A stretch of 18,838 nucleotides of DNA from Bifidobacteriaceae bacterium (lineage in GTDB: Bacteria; Actinomycetota; Actinomycetes; Actinomycetales; WQXJ01), in assembly GCA_031278075.1 (NCBI GenBank), contig JAITLE010000163.1:1-18838 (forward strand). The letters are read 5' to 3'. The position numbers were made by a program, and so were the translations under genes. The notes below the pieces were generated by a model. That model did no database searches. It saw nothing but the letters and a program-made list of their open reading frames with translations, and was not told where the DNA came from. This document shows positions 1 through 8,728 of this stretch, piece after piece. Positions within the stretch are counted from its first letter, which is position 1, and the number at the start of each line of letters is the position of its first letter.

Positions 1-218
1 TCCACCGATCCTCGCCTACTGCGCCGCCCCAGCCAGGCACGCTAGACGCCCCTGACCGACTGGGCAGGCCACCGGCCTGCCATCGCCGGCCAGGAACGCC
101 CATCGCACCCGTCTAGTGCCGCTCGCCACGGCGATCATCGGTGGATCCAGGCTTAGGCCAGGGCGTCGGCTGACGCGCAGCACCGCGCTGCGACCCGGCG
201 GCCCATTCCGACCGGTCG
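1..218. other. Non-coding stretch downstream of rel
   Basis: I see no credible gene here. It is the sequence following the rel stop codon on the minus strand. It contains several short GC-rich inverted repeats: ggcaggcc/ggcctgcc at 63-70 and 74-81, gcgtc/gacgc at 163-167 and 172-176, and cgcagc/gctgcg at 176-181 and 187-192. A perfect 9-bp inverted pair, tccaccgat at 1-9 and its complement at 137-145, brackets part of it. No tRNA-like cloverleaf was seen. Confidence 0.6.
176..192 (-). terminator. Candidate hairpin terminator after rel
   Basis: A 6-bp perfect stem (cgcagc/gctgcg) with a 5-nt loop lies 27 nt past the rel stop on the minus strand. A second, stronger 8-bp stem with a 3-nt loop follows at 63-81. 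Neither is followed by a T-run on the minus strand, so these would be the T-poor hairpin terminators often proposed in high-GC bacteria. This is inference only; ending the long minus-strand operon here would make sense. Confidence 0.25.
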
Positions 219-2546
219 CTACTTGCGGTGACCGCTGGAGCCCGTGATGCGGTACGCGTCGAAGACTCCGTCGACCCGCCGCACCGCGGCGAGGACCGCG
301 TCCAGGTGCGAGGCGTCCGCGAGCTCGAAGACGAACCGGTTGATCGCCACCCGGTCCTTGGTGGTGGACACCTCGGCGGACAGTATGTTGACGTGGGATT
401 CCGAAAGCGCTCGCGTCACATCCGAGAGCAGGCCGTGCCGGTCCAACGCCTCCAACTGGATCTGCACCAGGTAGGCGCCCTGGGCGTGCTCACGCCAGGC
501 GACATCGACCACCCGCTCCGGAGCGGAAGCCCGCGCGGCGGCCAGGTTCGAGCAGTCGGCGCGGTGCACCGACACCCCCGAGCCACGGGTGATGAACCCG
601 ATGATCTGGTCGGGTGGGACCGGCGTGCAGCAACGCGCCAACTTGACCCAGACGTCGTCCAGGCCCTGGCCGGCGACACCAGGATCGGATTGGGCGCCCT
701 CGCCGCGGCGACTCGCGAGGCCCGGACGGGTCACCTCGACGATGTCCTCCTCGTTGCTCGCCGCCCCCCCGACCGATTTCATGAGCTTCTCGATCATCGA
801 GTGAGCCGAGAAGCGCCCTTCTCCCACGGCCGCGTACAAGGCGGACACGTCCGGGAAACGGAGCTCGTTCGCCAAGGCGACCAAGGATTCGTGTGACATC
901 AAGCGCTGCAGCGGCAGGTTCTGCTTACGCATCTCCTTGCCGATCAGGTCGCGGCCGCGCTCCACAGCCTCCTCGCGACGCTCGCGGGTGAACCACTGCC
1001 TGATCTTGTTCCGCGCGCGGGGCGAACGGACAAACCCGAGCCAGTCCCGCGACGGACCCTGCCCCGGGGCCTTCGATGTGAAGATCTCGACCACGTCACC
1101 GGTTTGGAGTTCGGTGTCGAGAGCCACCAGCCGCGAGTTGACCCGCGCGCCGACAGTGCGATGGCCCACCTCGGTGTGGACCGCATAAGCGAAGTCGACC
1201 GGCGTGGAACCGGCCGGCAGGGCCAACACATCGCCTTTCGGTGTGAACACGTAGGTCTCGGAGCTGCCGATCTCGTAGCGCAGGGAGTCGAGGAATTCGC
1301 CCGGGTCTTGGGTCTCCCGCTGCCAATCGACCAGCTGGCGCAGCCAGTCCATCTCGGTCACGCCCGTCCCCGTGCCGCCCTTGCCGGTCTGGCCCTCCTT
1401 GTATTTCCAGTGGGCCGCCACGCCGTAGACGCTGCGGCGGTGCATCTCGTGGGTGCGGATCTGGATCTCGACGGGTTTGCCGGACGGCCCGATCACCGTG
1501 GTGTGCAGCGACTGGTACATGTTGAACTTCGGCATGGCGATGTAGTCCTTGAACCGCCCGGGCACCGGGTTCCAGCGCGCGTGCATCGCGCCGAGCGCCG
1601 CGTAGCAGTCCTGCACCTCGTCAACCAGGATCCGCACGCCGACCAGGTCGTAGATGTCCGCGAAGTCGCGCCCGCGGACGATCATCTTCTGGTAGATCGA
1701 GTAGTAATGCTTCGGCCGGCCCGTCACCACCGCCTTGATCTTGTTGGCGCGGAGGTCGGCTTTGACCTGCTCGGAGACCACTCTCAGGTATTCGTCGCGC
1801 GCGGGCGCCCGTTCGGCCACCACCCGCACCACTTCCTCATACACCCTGGGGTGGAGCGTCGCGAAAGCGAGGTCTTCCAACTCCCATTTGATGGTGTTCA
1901 TGCCGAGACGGTGCGCCAGCGGCGCATAGATCTCCAGGGTCTCGCGGGCCTTCTTCTCGGCGGACTCGGCGGGCACATACTTCCAGGTACGCGCGTTGTG
2001 CAGGCGGTCGGCCAGCTTGATCAGGAGGACCCGGATGTCCTTCGCGGTCGCGACCACCATCTTGCGGACCGTCTCGGATTGGGCCGCCTCGCCGTACTCC
2101 ACCCGGTCGAGTTTGGTCACGCCGTCGACCATCAGGGCGATCTCTTCGCCGAACTCGTCGCGCAACTCCTCAAGCGAATACGGCGTGTCCTCGACGGTGT
2201 CGTGCAGCAGCGCCGCCGCGAGGGTCGATGCCGTCAACCCGAGTTCCGCCAAAATGGTCGCGACAGCGACCGGGTGCGTTATATAGGGTTCCCCGTCCTT
2301 GCGGAACTGGCCCTCATGGACCCGTGCCGCCACCGTGTAGGCCCGCTCCACCAGTTCCGTGGACGCCTTAGGGTGCGACACCCGCAGCGCCGCCAGAACC
2401 GGTTCCAGGGCCGCGGGAGGCGCTGGATGCGTCCGGAACCCGGGCAGCCACGACAGGGGCCCGGTGTGCGCAGAGGCTGACGCCGGCGTGCGGTCGGCGG
2501 TCTGCGCGGCGTCTGGCATACGGCCAAGTGTAGGCCGACCCTCCAC
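219..2546 (-). CDS. relA: Bifunctional (p)ppGpp synthetase/hydrolase (RelA/SpoT family)
   Basis: This long RSH enzyme makes and degrades the stringent-response alarmone (p)ppGpp in the cytosol, on ribosomes. The 775 residues show the whole family layout. The HD hydrolase domain has H77 and the HD pair H115-D116 in HDTVEDT (115-121). The synthetase domain contains GRPKHYYSIYQKM (276-288) and YQSLHTTV (344-351). The RFKD loop (331-334) is the RXKD form typical of bifunctional Gram-positive Rel. A TGS domain (about 431-490) follows, then the conserved CC region (C639-C640, C665) and a C-terminal ACT domain (about 690-770). The hydrolase motif is intact, so both activities are expected. The start is uncertain: GTG at 2546 lacks a clear ribosome site, and ATG at 2519 (766 aa) is an alternative. 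It is the last gene of the minus-strand block, 43 nt after apt, a linkage usual in actinobacteria. Confidence 0.96.
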   Translation of the reverse strand: MEGRPTLGRMPDAAQTADRTPASASAHTGPLSWLPGFRTHPAPPAALEPVLAALRVSHPKASTELVERAYTVAARVHEGQFRKDGEPYITHPVAVATILAELGLTASTLAAALLHDTVEDTPYSLEELRDEFGEEIALMVDGVTKLDRVEYGEAAQSETVRKMVVATAKDIRVLLIKLADRLHNARTWKYVPAESAEKKARETLEIYAPLAHRLGMNTIKWELEDLAFATLHPRVYEEVVRVVAERAPARDEYLRVVSEQVKADLRANKIKAVVTGRPKHYYSIYQKMIVRGRDFADIYDLVGVRILVDEVQDCYAALGAMHARWNPVPGRFKDYIAMPKFNMYQSLHTTVIGPSGKPVEIQIRTHEMHRRSVYGVAAHWKYKEGQTGKGGTGTGVTEMDWLRQLVDWQRETQDPGEFLDSLRYEIGSSETYVFTPKGDVLALPAGSTPVDFAYAVHTEVGHRTVGARVNSRLVALDTELQTGDVVEIFTSKAPGQGPSRDWLGFVRSPRARNKIRQWFTRERREEAVERGRDLIGKEMRKQNLPLQRLMSHESLVALANELRFPDVSALYAAVGEGRFSAHSMIEKLMKSVGGAASNEEDIVEVTRPGLASRRGEGAQSDPGVAGQGLDDVWVKLARCCTPVPPDQIIGFITRGSGVSVHRADCSNLAAARASAPERVVDVAWREHAQGAYLVQIQLEALDRHGLLSDVTRALSESHVNILSAEVSTTKDRVAINRFVFELADASHLDAVLAAVRRVDGVFDAYRITGSSGHRK

Positions 2547-2589
2547 GGTCTCGCATTGCCCGAACCGGGCAGGGGCGCGGGCGCGGCGG

Positions 2590-3117
2590 TCAGGGCACGG
2601 TCAGCAAGCAGTCAAGGGACCGGCCGGGGAGTTTGACCCGGCCCCTCAGGCTGGCCAGCTCTATCAGGAAAGACAAGCCGACCACCTCGGCGCCGGCGCG
2701 TTCCAGCAGATCCGCCGCCGCGGCGGCGGTGCCGCCGGTGGCCAGCACGTCATCCATGACGACCACCCGGGTGCCGCTCCGGATCGCGTCCTCGTGCATC
2801 TCAAGGGCCGCCTCGCCGTATTCCAGCGCATATGACTCCCGGAGGGTCACGCCGGGCAGCTTGCCGGGCTTGCGCAAGGGGATGAACCCGAGGCCAGCTT
2901 GCAACGCCGCGGGCGCCGCCAAGATGAACCCGCGCGCCTCGATCCCGACCACCAGTTCCGCGCCGACCCGCTCCACGAAGTCACCCAGATACTCGATGGT
3001 CTGGCCAAACGCCTCACCGTCCGCCAGCAACGGGGTTATGTCTTTGAACACGACCCCCGGTTGCGGGAAATCCGGGATGTCACGCAGGTGCGCGGCGACT
3101 AGCTTCGCGATGCTCAT
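2590..3117 (-). CDS. apt: Adenine phosphoribosyltransferase
   Basis: It converts adenine and PRPP to AMP and pyrophosphate in purine salvage (cytosolic). The 175-residue length fits the family. The PRPP-binding signature VVVMDDVLATGGT spans residues 118-130. The N-terminal FPQPGVVFKDITPLL (17-31) and the VGIEARGFILAAP region (57-69) are classic Apt motifs. I chose ATG 3117 over the longer open frame (to 3177) because GAAGGA (minus strand of 3124-3129) sits 6 nt upstream of it, and because MSIAKLVAAHLRDIPDFP is the normal family N-terminus. It lies between secF and rel on the same strand, the standard actinobacterial arrangement. Nothing unusual was seen. Confidence 0.96.
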   Translation of the reverse strand: MSIAKLVAAHLRDIPDFPQPGVVFKDITPLLADGEAFGQTIEYLGDFVERVGAELVVGIEARGFILAAPAALQAGLGFIPLRKPGKLPGVTLRESYALEYGEAALEMHEDAIRSGTRVVVMDDVLATGGTAAAAADLLERAGAEVVGLSFLIELASLRGRVKLPGRSLDCLLTVP

Positions 3118-3227
3118 TTGGCGTCCTTCACGGGACCCTTCCGGCAGGCGCCGGCCTGGCGTCGCCGACGGCCCCACTCGCGCCAGCTCTCACCAATCCG
3201 CACCCGCCGTCACCAACCCAAGCGCCG

Positions 3228-4334
3228 TCACCGGCCCGCTCGCGGCTTGCGCCGCGGCTGCGCCATCTGGCCTCGGTGCTCGCCGGCGCGCATCGCCCCG
3301 ATCCCGGACAAAGCCGCGAGCCCGGCCCCGGTGGAGGCGCCTGCGGCCACCGCGGCAGCCCGCTTCTTCAGCACCAACGCCGTGTGGGCCGCCAACTTGG
3401 GGTTGCGGGCGCGCAGCGCGACCTCTAATGGCGTCGCCAAGAAGATCGACGAATAGGTGCCCGCGATCATGCCCACGAACAACGCCAACGAGATGTCTTG
3501 CAGCGACGAGGGCCCCAACGCGATCCATCCGATGAACAAGATCGCGGCGACCGGCAGCAACGCCACCACCGACGTGTTGATAGAACGCACCATCGTCTGG
3601 TTGACGGCCAGGTTGGCGGCCTCGGCGTACGTGTATTGGGTCTGGTCCGTCACACCCTGTGTGTTCTCACGCACCTTGTCGAAGACCACCACCGTGTCGT
3701 ACATCGAATAGCCCAAGACGGTCAGGAATCCGATCAGGGAGGCGGGCGTGACCTCGAATCCGACCAGCGCGTAGACGCCCACCGTCACCACGAGATCATG
3801 CAGCAGCGCCGTGATCGCCGACACCGCCATCGCCCAGTTCCGGAAGTACAGCACCATCGCTATGGCGACCAGCACCAGGAAGATGATCGACCCGCGCAGC
3901 GCCTTCCCCGACACGTCGCTGCCCCAAGAAGCGGACACGGTCTGGCGCGACACGTTCTCAAGCGGCACATCGTAGGTGTCGGCGAGAGCTTGCCGCACCG
4001 CCACGGCCTGCTCGTCTGTGAGCCGCCCAGTCTGCACGCGCACACCACCGGCCGCGACCGCGCTGACCTTCGGCGCCTCGCCTTGCCCCAGAATGCCGCG
4101 CACCGCGTCCGAGGCGGGCGCCTGCTCACGGTTCTGCGTGCCGGAGACCTTGAACTCGGTCCCGCCCACGAACTCCATCCCGAGGCTCAGCCCGGGCTTG
4201 AACAGCAACAAGCCGCACACGACCACCACGCCGGCCGCCACCGCGACCCAGAGCTTGATCCTCGGCACAACCTTGTACGAGCGCCGACCCGTGTACAGGT
4301 CGTTGCCCCAGCCCGCGAATCCCCGAACCGCCAT
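3228..4334 (-). CDS. secF: Protein translocase subunit SecF
   Basis: This is an inner-membrane RND-family accessory subunit that works with SecD to drive late steps of Sec-dependent export using the proton motive force. The 368 residues begin with a short cytosolic segment and TM1 (about 27-46), then an extracytoplasmic domain starting at GLSLGMEFVGGTEFKV, then five predicted TM helices. The SecF signature GYSMYDTVVVFDKVREN lies near residues 208-224. The C-terminal tail is basic and Ala-rich. The ATG overlaps the secD stop by one base (TGATG), and AAGGGAGG (minus strand of 4344-4351) lies 9 nt upstream, so translational coupling is likely. A 110-nt gap separates it from apt; it contains GC-rich inverted repeats but no clear gene. 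Confidence 0.96.
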   Translation of the reverse strand: MAVRGFAGWGNDLYTGRRSYKVVPRIKLWVAVAAGVVVVCGLLLFKPGLSLGMEFVGGTEFKVSGTQNREQAPASDAVRGILGQGEAPKVSAVAAGGVRVQTGRLTDEQAVAVRQALADTYDVPLENVSRQTVSASWGSDVSGKALRGSIIFLVLVAIAMVLYFRNWAMAVSAITALLHDLVVTVGVYALVGFEVTPASLIGFLTVLGYSMYDTVVVFDKVRENTQGVTDQTQYTYAEAANLAVNQTMVRSINTSVVALLPVAAILFIGWIALGPSSLQDISLALFVGMIAGTYSSIFLATPLEVALRARNPKLAAHTALVLKKRAAAVAAGASTGAGLAALSGIGAMRAGEHRGQMAQPRRKPRAGR

Positions 4335-6523
4335 CAGTTGTCGCCTCCCTTCGGTGTGGGCCCGCTTTGTCGCGCGCGCCGTTTGCGTTCAGCGATGGTC
4401 AGGCCCGTGTCGCCAGCGACACGCTCCGCCACAGCGGTGGCCGCCTTCCCGCGGGACGATGCCGTGCCGCCGGCCGCGCTCTCCGTCACGCTGGAAGGCG
4501 CCCGTTCGGCATCGAGCGACGAGGCGGAACGTCCCCGGCCCACATACCGGACGGCGCCCGGCGCGCCGAGGCGGTACGGATCCAGGCCGGACCACGGGTG
4601 CCCCTTGGCCCAGAAGCCGACCCGGCTGAGCAGCACCACCATCGGGTGCGTGAACAGCATCACGACCACAAGGTCCATCACGGTGGTCAACCCCAGCGTG
4701 AACGCGAAGCCACGCACGCCGCCGACCGCCACCATGTACAGCACGATCGCGGCGAGGAAGTTCACCGCGTCGGACGCGATGATGGTGCGCCGGGCGCGCA
4801 GCCAGGCCAGGTCGACGGCTTGGGCGATGGGCCGGCCGACGCGCAGCTCGTCCCTGACGCGTTCGAAGTAGACGATGAACGAGTCCGCGGTGATGCCGAT
4901 CGCGACGATCAAGCCCGCGACGCCCGCGAGCGACAGGCGGTAACCCTGGATCCAGCCGAGCAGCACGATGGTGCCGTAGGAGATGCCGGACGCGAGGATC
5001 AACGAGATGATCGTGACCAGCGAGAGGGCGCGGTACTGGAAGAACGAGTAGACGAACACCAGGAGCAGGCCGACGAGCCCGGCCCACAGGCCGATCTGGA
5101 GCTGTTCGGCGCCAGCTGTGGCAGAGATCTGGTCCTGCGACTCGACGTTGAAGTTGATCGGCAGCGAGCCGAACGAGAGCTGGTCGGCGAGGGTCTTCGA
5201 CGAGGCTTGGCTGAACGAGCCCGAGATCTGCGCCTGGCCTGAGCTGATCACTTCGTTGCAGACCTCGGGCGCGGAGATCACGACATCGTCCAGCACAATG
5301 GCGAACTGCCGTTTCGGATCGTCGGATGAGGCCTGGCAGGTGTCGTACAGCTTCTGCGTGACGGCGCCGAATTGTTTGGTGCCAGCCGAGTTGAACTCGA
5401 TGTTGACCACCCACTGCCCCGTGACGTTGCCCTGTTGGGTTGTCGCCATGGAGTTGGTGGCGCTGGTCAGCTCGGAGCCTTGGACCATCACCGGGCCGAG
5501 GATGTAGGCGTAAGCTCCGCTCTCGTCGCAGGTGACCAAGGGCAGATCCGGATCCGCCGGCAGGTTGCCGCGCGTCGAGCCCGCCATGTCGCAGTTGAGC
5601 AGCTCGGCCACGGTCTGCGCTTCTGCGGCCTCTTGGGTGAGCCCGGAGGAGACCTTGGTCGCCACGGTGGTCTCCGCGCCTTCTAGCAGGTACGCGTACT
5701 GCGCGGCGACCGCGGTGTAGACCGTGGTCTCGTCCAGGCCGTCCGCGAGGCGTGTGGCGTACGCCTCGTCCGGCGGGACGGGCAGGTTGCCGGTGGAGTC
5801 GTTGATCGCCGGGTTGGCGGTGGCGGCCTCGGTCGGGGTCGCGGCCGGGGTCTCGGTCGGGGTCTCGGTCGCGGTCGCGGTCGGGGTCTCGGTCGCGGCC
5901 GGGGTCTCGGAGGGGACGGTCTCGGTCACCTCGGCCTCGCCGGTGTCCCCGGCGTCCTCCGCCTCGCCGGTCTCCTCTGTCTCCCCGGTCTCACCGGTCT
6001 CACCGGTCTCACCGGTCTCGTCCGTCTCCCCCTCCGGGTCCTCGCTGGCGCTGGCGGACGGGTCCGGCGTGTAACTCGGGTTCGGGTAGACCCGATCCCC
6101 CCAGCTATCGGTCTGCGACACCTGCGCCGTGCCGACATACAACACGGTGCGGAAGGTCATCTGCGCGGATTTGGTGACCAGATTCAGGTCATCCTGGCTC
6201 GGGTTGCCAGGGATCGAAACCACGATGTTCGAGTTGCCCTGCCGCGCGATCTCTGGTTCGGCCACGCCGGAGGAGTCCACGCGCGCCCGGATGATCCGAA
6301 TCGCCTGGTCGATCTGCTCCGTCGTCACCGCCCGGTCGGCTCCGACCGACTGCGGGGTCAACACCAATTGGGTGCCGCCCTCAAGATCCAGCGCGAACTT
6401 CGGCGTGAATCCGGTGTCGCCGCGGGCGTGGCCGATCCCGATCGCTCCGAACAGCGCTATCACCAGCACGCCCAAAGTCACGAGGGTCCGGCCATGGCGG
6501 CCCTTCTTCGAATATGTTGCCAC
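4334..6523 (-). CDS. secD: Protein translocase subunit SecD (with long low-complexity insert)
   Basis: This is the partner of SecF in the SecDF accessory complex. It has 729 residues, longer than most SecD (roughly 550-620). TM1 is at about 13-32, followed by PKFALDLEGGTQLVL (41-55), the SecD family hallmark. The extracytoplasmic P1 region is interrupted by a low-complexity insert at about 153-238. The C-terminal half has five TM helices with the signature AGLIVAIGITADSFIVYFER near 535-554. The cytosolic tail is long, polar and basic. GTG 6523 is used, with GGGAAGAAG about 9 nt upstream. It starts 41 nt after yajC and overlaps secF by 1 nt. Apart from the insert it looks normal and functional. 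Confidence 0.95.
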   Translation of the reverse strand: MATYSKKGRHGRTLVTLGVLVIALFGAIGIGHARGDTGFTPKFALDLEGGTQLVLTPQSVGADRAVTTEQIDQAIRIIRARVDSSGVAEPEIARQGNSNIVVSIPGNPSQDDLNLVTKSAQMTFRTVLYVGTAQVSQTDSWGDRVYPNPSYTPDPSASASEDPEGETDETGETGETGETGETEETGEAEDAGDTGEAEVTETVPSETPAATETPTATATETPTETPAATPTEAATANPAINDSTGNLPVPPDEAYATRLADGLDETTVYTAVAAQYAYLLEGAETTVATKVSSGLTQEAAEAQTVAELLNCDMAGSTRGNLPADPDLPLVTCDESGAYAYILGPVMVQGSELTSATNSMATTQQGNVTGQWVVNIEFNSAGTKQFGAVTQKLYDTCQASSDDPKRQFAIVLDDVVISAPEVCNEVISSGQAQISGSFSQASSKTLADQLSFGSLPINFNVESQDQISATAGAEQLQIGLWAGLVGLLLVFVYSFFQYRALSLVTIISLILASGISYGTIVLLGWIQGYRLSLAGVAGLIVAIGITADSFIVYFERVRDELRVGRPIAQAVDLAWLRARRTIIASDAVNFLAAIVLYMVAVGGVRGFAFTLGLTTVMDLVVVMLFTHPMVVLLSRVGFWAKGHPWSGLDPYRLGAPGAVRYVGRGRSASSLDAERAPSSVTESAAGGTASSRGKAATAVAERVAGDTGLTIAERKRRARQSGPTPKGGDN
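5810..6067 (-). repeat. Low-complexity repeat segment inside secD
   Basis: This encodes SecD residues about 153-238. The first half is acidic with a tandem Gly-Glu-Thr triplet (around residues 165-187). The second half is Pro/Thr/Ala/Glu-rich (around 200-238). On the plus strand the DNA shows perfect 9-bp units (ggtctcacc, three in a row near 5997-6024) and 6-bp ggtctc/ggtcgc-type units near 5834-5910. It stays in frame with the rest of SecD. Being a multiple-of-three repeat, it could change length by slippage without breaking the gene. It is predicted to be a flexible loop outside the membrane. Confidence 0.85.
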
Positions 6524-6564
6524 GGGGTTGCTTCTTCCCTTTCGGAACGGGTTCGCGCTTCGGC

Positions 6565-7008
6565 CTAGCTGTCCTTCTCGCCGTCGCCGTCTTCTTCGGC
6601 GGCGTCGGCCTCGCCACCTTCGTCCCCGCTCGGGGCCTCATCCTCCTCGTCACGCGCGTAGGGGGCGAGCATCGCCTCCCATTCCTCGTCGGACACCTGG
6701 CTGCGGATGGCGCGGCGCACATAGACGGACTGGTCGCCGCCTGGCGACATCAAGGTCACCACATCCCCCTCCACATCGCTGATCAAGCCGATCATGCCAC
6801 CCGCGGTCATGACCCGCTGCCCGGCTACGAGACTGTCCCGGAAGTCCGCCTGGTTCTGCTGCTGCCGCTTGTTGCGGCGCGACATGAACCACATCACCGC
6901 GACCATCCCCACCAGGAAGATGATCATCATCACATTCATGCCACCACTGGGTGTGTTCTCTGCCGGGGTCTCGTCCCCCGCGAAGAGCACGGCATCATAT
7001 ATGGTCAA
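6565..7008 (-). CDS. yajC: Preprotein translocase subunit YajC
   Basis: This is a small single-span membrane protein that associates with SecDF. It has 147 residues: a short N-terminus, one TM helix (about 24-41, MNVMMIIFLVGMVAVMWF), then a basic RRNKRQQQNQ stop-transfer. The compact YajC domain includes LVAGQRVMTAGGMIGLISDV. The tail is very acidic (Asp/Glu-rich, about 118-147). The start is a TTG at 7006-7008, chosen because a perfect AAGGAG (minus strand of 7016-7021) lies exactly 7 nt upstream and no better in-frame start exists nearby. The linkage to secD/secF supports the call. The 86 nt between yajC and ruvB hold no gene. Confidence 0.92.
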   Translation of the reverse strand: MTIYDAVLFAGDETPAENTPSGGMNVMMIIFLVGMVAVMWFMSRRNKRQQQNQADFRDSLVAGQRVMTAGGMIGLISDVEGDVVTLMSPGGDQSVYVRRAIRSQVSDEEWEAMLAPYARDEEDEAPSGDEGGEADAAEEDGDGEKDS

Positions 7009-7015
7009 CGCAAAA

Positions 7016-7021
7016 CTCCTT
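7016..7021 (-). promoter_or_regulatory. Ribosome binding site fixing the TTG start of yajC
   Basis: The minus strand reads AAGGAG, a full Shine-Dalgarno core, 7 nt before the TTG at 7008-7006. This is the strongest site seen in the block and supports a rare TTG initiation codon. Confidence 0.7.
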
Positions 7022-7094
7022 GACTAGTCGGGGCCAAGAGCGGCCCATGTCCGCGCCAGAGTCTAGCCGAATCACCGTGGAGCCGCTTGCCTGC

Positions 7095-8129
7095 TCACAG
7101 TGGCGTGGCGCCTAGGTGCTCATAGGCTGTCGGCGTGGCCACCCGACCGCGCGGAGTGCGCGCGATCAGGCCCTCGCGCAGCAGGTACGGCTCGACCACG
7201 GTCTCGATGGTGTCGCCCTCTTCGCCGACCGCCGCCGCCAGCGTGCTCAAGCCGACCGGCTGCCCGGCGAAGCGCCGCACCAGCACCTCCAAGATGGCCC
7301 GGTCCAGCCGGTCCAACCCGCGGCGATCCACCTGATAGATCTCCAACGCGCTCAGCGCCGCGGTCATGTCCGCCACGCCCGCGCCACGCACCTGCGCCCA
7401 ATCGCGCACCCGGCGCAACAGCCGGTTCGCGATCCGCGGCGTGCCCCTCGAACGCGCGGCCACCTCAGCCGCCGCGGCCGGCTCGACGCGCAGGTCGAGC
7501 AGCGCCGCCGACCGGACGATCACCTGCTCCAACTCGGCCGCCGAATAGTAGTCGAGCTGCCCGGTGAAGCCGAACCTGTCCCGCAGCGGCGCGGGCAGCA
7601 GCCCCGCCCGGGTGGTGGCCCCGACCACGGTGAACGGAGGCAACGTCAACGGGATGGCGTTCGCCCCCGGGCCTTTGCCCACCACCACGTCCACCCGGAA
7701 ATCCTCCATCGCGAGGTACAGCATCTCCTCGACCGGCCGGGCCAGGCGATGGATCTCGTCGACGAACAGCACCTCGCCTTCCTCCAAGGATGTCAACACC
7801 GCCGCCAAGTCGCCGGCGTGCTGGATCGCCGGCCCCGAGGTGACCCGCATCGGCACGCCCAACTCCGTCGCGATGATCATCGACAAGGTCGTCTTCCCAA
7901 GACCCGGCGGCCCTGACAGCAGCACGTGGTCCGGCGGCGATCGGCGCGCCTTCGCGGCGTCGAGCACCAGCTGGAGTTGCTCACGCACCACCCGCTGGCC
8001 AACGAACTCCCGCAGGCTCTTCGGCCGCAGCGCCGCCTCGATCGCCCGCTCAGTGCCGGAGGCGCTGGGCGCCAACGCCTCACGCGCCAGCCCTTCCCGC
8101 GGCCCGGTCCCGTCCGTCCCGCCGCTCAC
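7095..8129 (-). CDS. ruvB: Holliday junction branch migration helicase RuvB
   Basis: This is the hexameric AAA+ ATPase motor of the RuvAB complex, which drives branch migration of Holliday junctions in recombination and repair. It has 344 residues, the usual size. Walker A GPPGLGKT is at 73-80, Walker B VDEIH at 123-127, sensor 1 GATTRAG at 170-176, and the arginine-finger region LRDRFG at 182-187. A C-terminal winged helix with VGLSTLAAAVGE follows. I use GTG 8129, not the long upstream open frame: it overlaps the ruvA stop as GTGA, and GGGGGAG precedes it by 3 nt. The upstream part of the open frame is arginine-rich shadow of ruvA. It is coupled to ruvA and ruvC. Confidence 0.96.
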   Translation of the reverse strand: MSGGTDGTGPREGLAREALAPSASGTERAIEAALRPKSLREFVGQRVVREQLQLVLDAAKARRSPPDHVLLSGPPGLGKTTLSMIIATELGVPMRVTSGPAIQHAGDLAAVLTSLEEGEVLFVDEIHRLARPVEEMLYLAMEDFRVDVVVGKGPGANAIPLTLPPFTVVGATTRAGLLPAPLRDRFGFTGQLDYYSAAELEQVIVRSAALLDLRVEPAAAAEVAARSRGTPRIANRLLRRVRDWAQVRGAGVADMTAALSALEIYQVDRRGLDRLDRAILEVLVRRFAGQPVGLSTLAAAVGEEGDTIETVVEPYLLREGLIARTPRGRVATPTAYEHLGATPL

Positions 8130-8728
8130 CGGCTCCCCCCAAGTCTTCGCAGGGCCGCGCGCAGCACACCGGAGACGTCGTCGCCTAAGGCCTCCCCGTT
8201 CGCCAAGACGTCCCGGACGGCATCGGCGGCCAAGGCGGGCGCCCAACCGAGCGACTCGAGCGCCGCTTGGACCTGCGCCTCCACTCCGGCGCCGGCGCCA
8301 GCTCCCGGGGCCGAACGCCCGCGCGGGACGGCGCCCAGCTTCCCGGCGAGCGCGAGCACAAGCTTCTGCGCGGACTTGCGCCCCACCCCGGGGACCCGCG
8401 CGAGCGCGCCCAGGTCCTCGGTGGCGATCGCACGCACGAGGCCATCCGCGCCCAGGGTCGAGACCAGCGCCAACGCCAGCCGCGGCCCGATCCCGCTGAC
8501 CGACTGAGCCGTGACGAACACGTCGCGTTCGGCGGTGTCGCCGAAGCCGTACAGCGTCAGCGAGTCCTCCCGCACCACGAGGTGCGCCACCAGCGACGCC
8601 TCCTCGCCTTGGCGCAGCACGTCGCGTGCGGTCGGGGTGAGCGTCACAGCCAACCCGACGCCGCCGCATTCGATCACGGCTCCGGTCGCGGTCAGAGCCA
8701 ACACCTTGCCGCGCAGTGACGCGATCAC
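8126..8728 (-). CDS. ruvA: Holliday junction DNA-binding subunit RuvA
   Basis: It binds the four-way junction and recruits RuvB. It has 200 residues, typical for RuvA. An OB-fold domain starts MIASLRGKVLALTATGAVIE, followed by two helix-hairpin-helix motifs (SGIGPRLALALVSTLG and VPGVGRKSAQKLVLAL). An Ala/Gly/Pro-rich flexible linker leads to the C-terminal three-helix domain (ALESLGW...) that contacts RuvB. GTG 8728 is chosen because the usual RuvA N-terminus starts here and it overlaps the ruvC stop by 4 nt (GTGA). The longer open frame to 8785 lies inside ruvC. Confidence 0.95.
   Translation of the reverse strand: MIASLRGKVLALTATGAVIECGGVGLAVTLTPTARDVLRQGEEASLVAHLVVREDSLTLYGFGDTAERDVFVTAQSVSGIGPRLALALVSTLGADGLVRAIATEDLGALARVPGVGRKSAQKLVLALAGKLGAVPRGRSAPGAGAGAGVEAQVQAALESLGWAPALAADAVRDVLANGEALGDDVSGVLRAALRRLGGSR

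Noticed and set aside
1..218. tRNA or other RNA gene
   Set aside because: Hairpins are present but no acceptor/anticodon/T-arm arrangement or conserved TTCGA loop in tRNA context was found.
1104..2480. 458-codon plus-strand open frame over rel
   Set aside because: His/Arg/Asp-rich antisense shadow of the conserved Rel coding frame.
3498..4871. 457-codon plus-strand open frame over secF/secD
   Set aside because: Composition (His/Arg/Gln) and lack of motifs mark it as antisense shadow of SecF and SecD.
5810..6067. Frameshift or assembly error in secD
   Set aside because: The low-complexity insert keeps the frame and both flanks match SecD; it looks like a genuine in-frame repeat.
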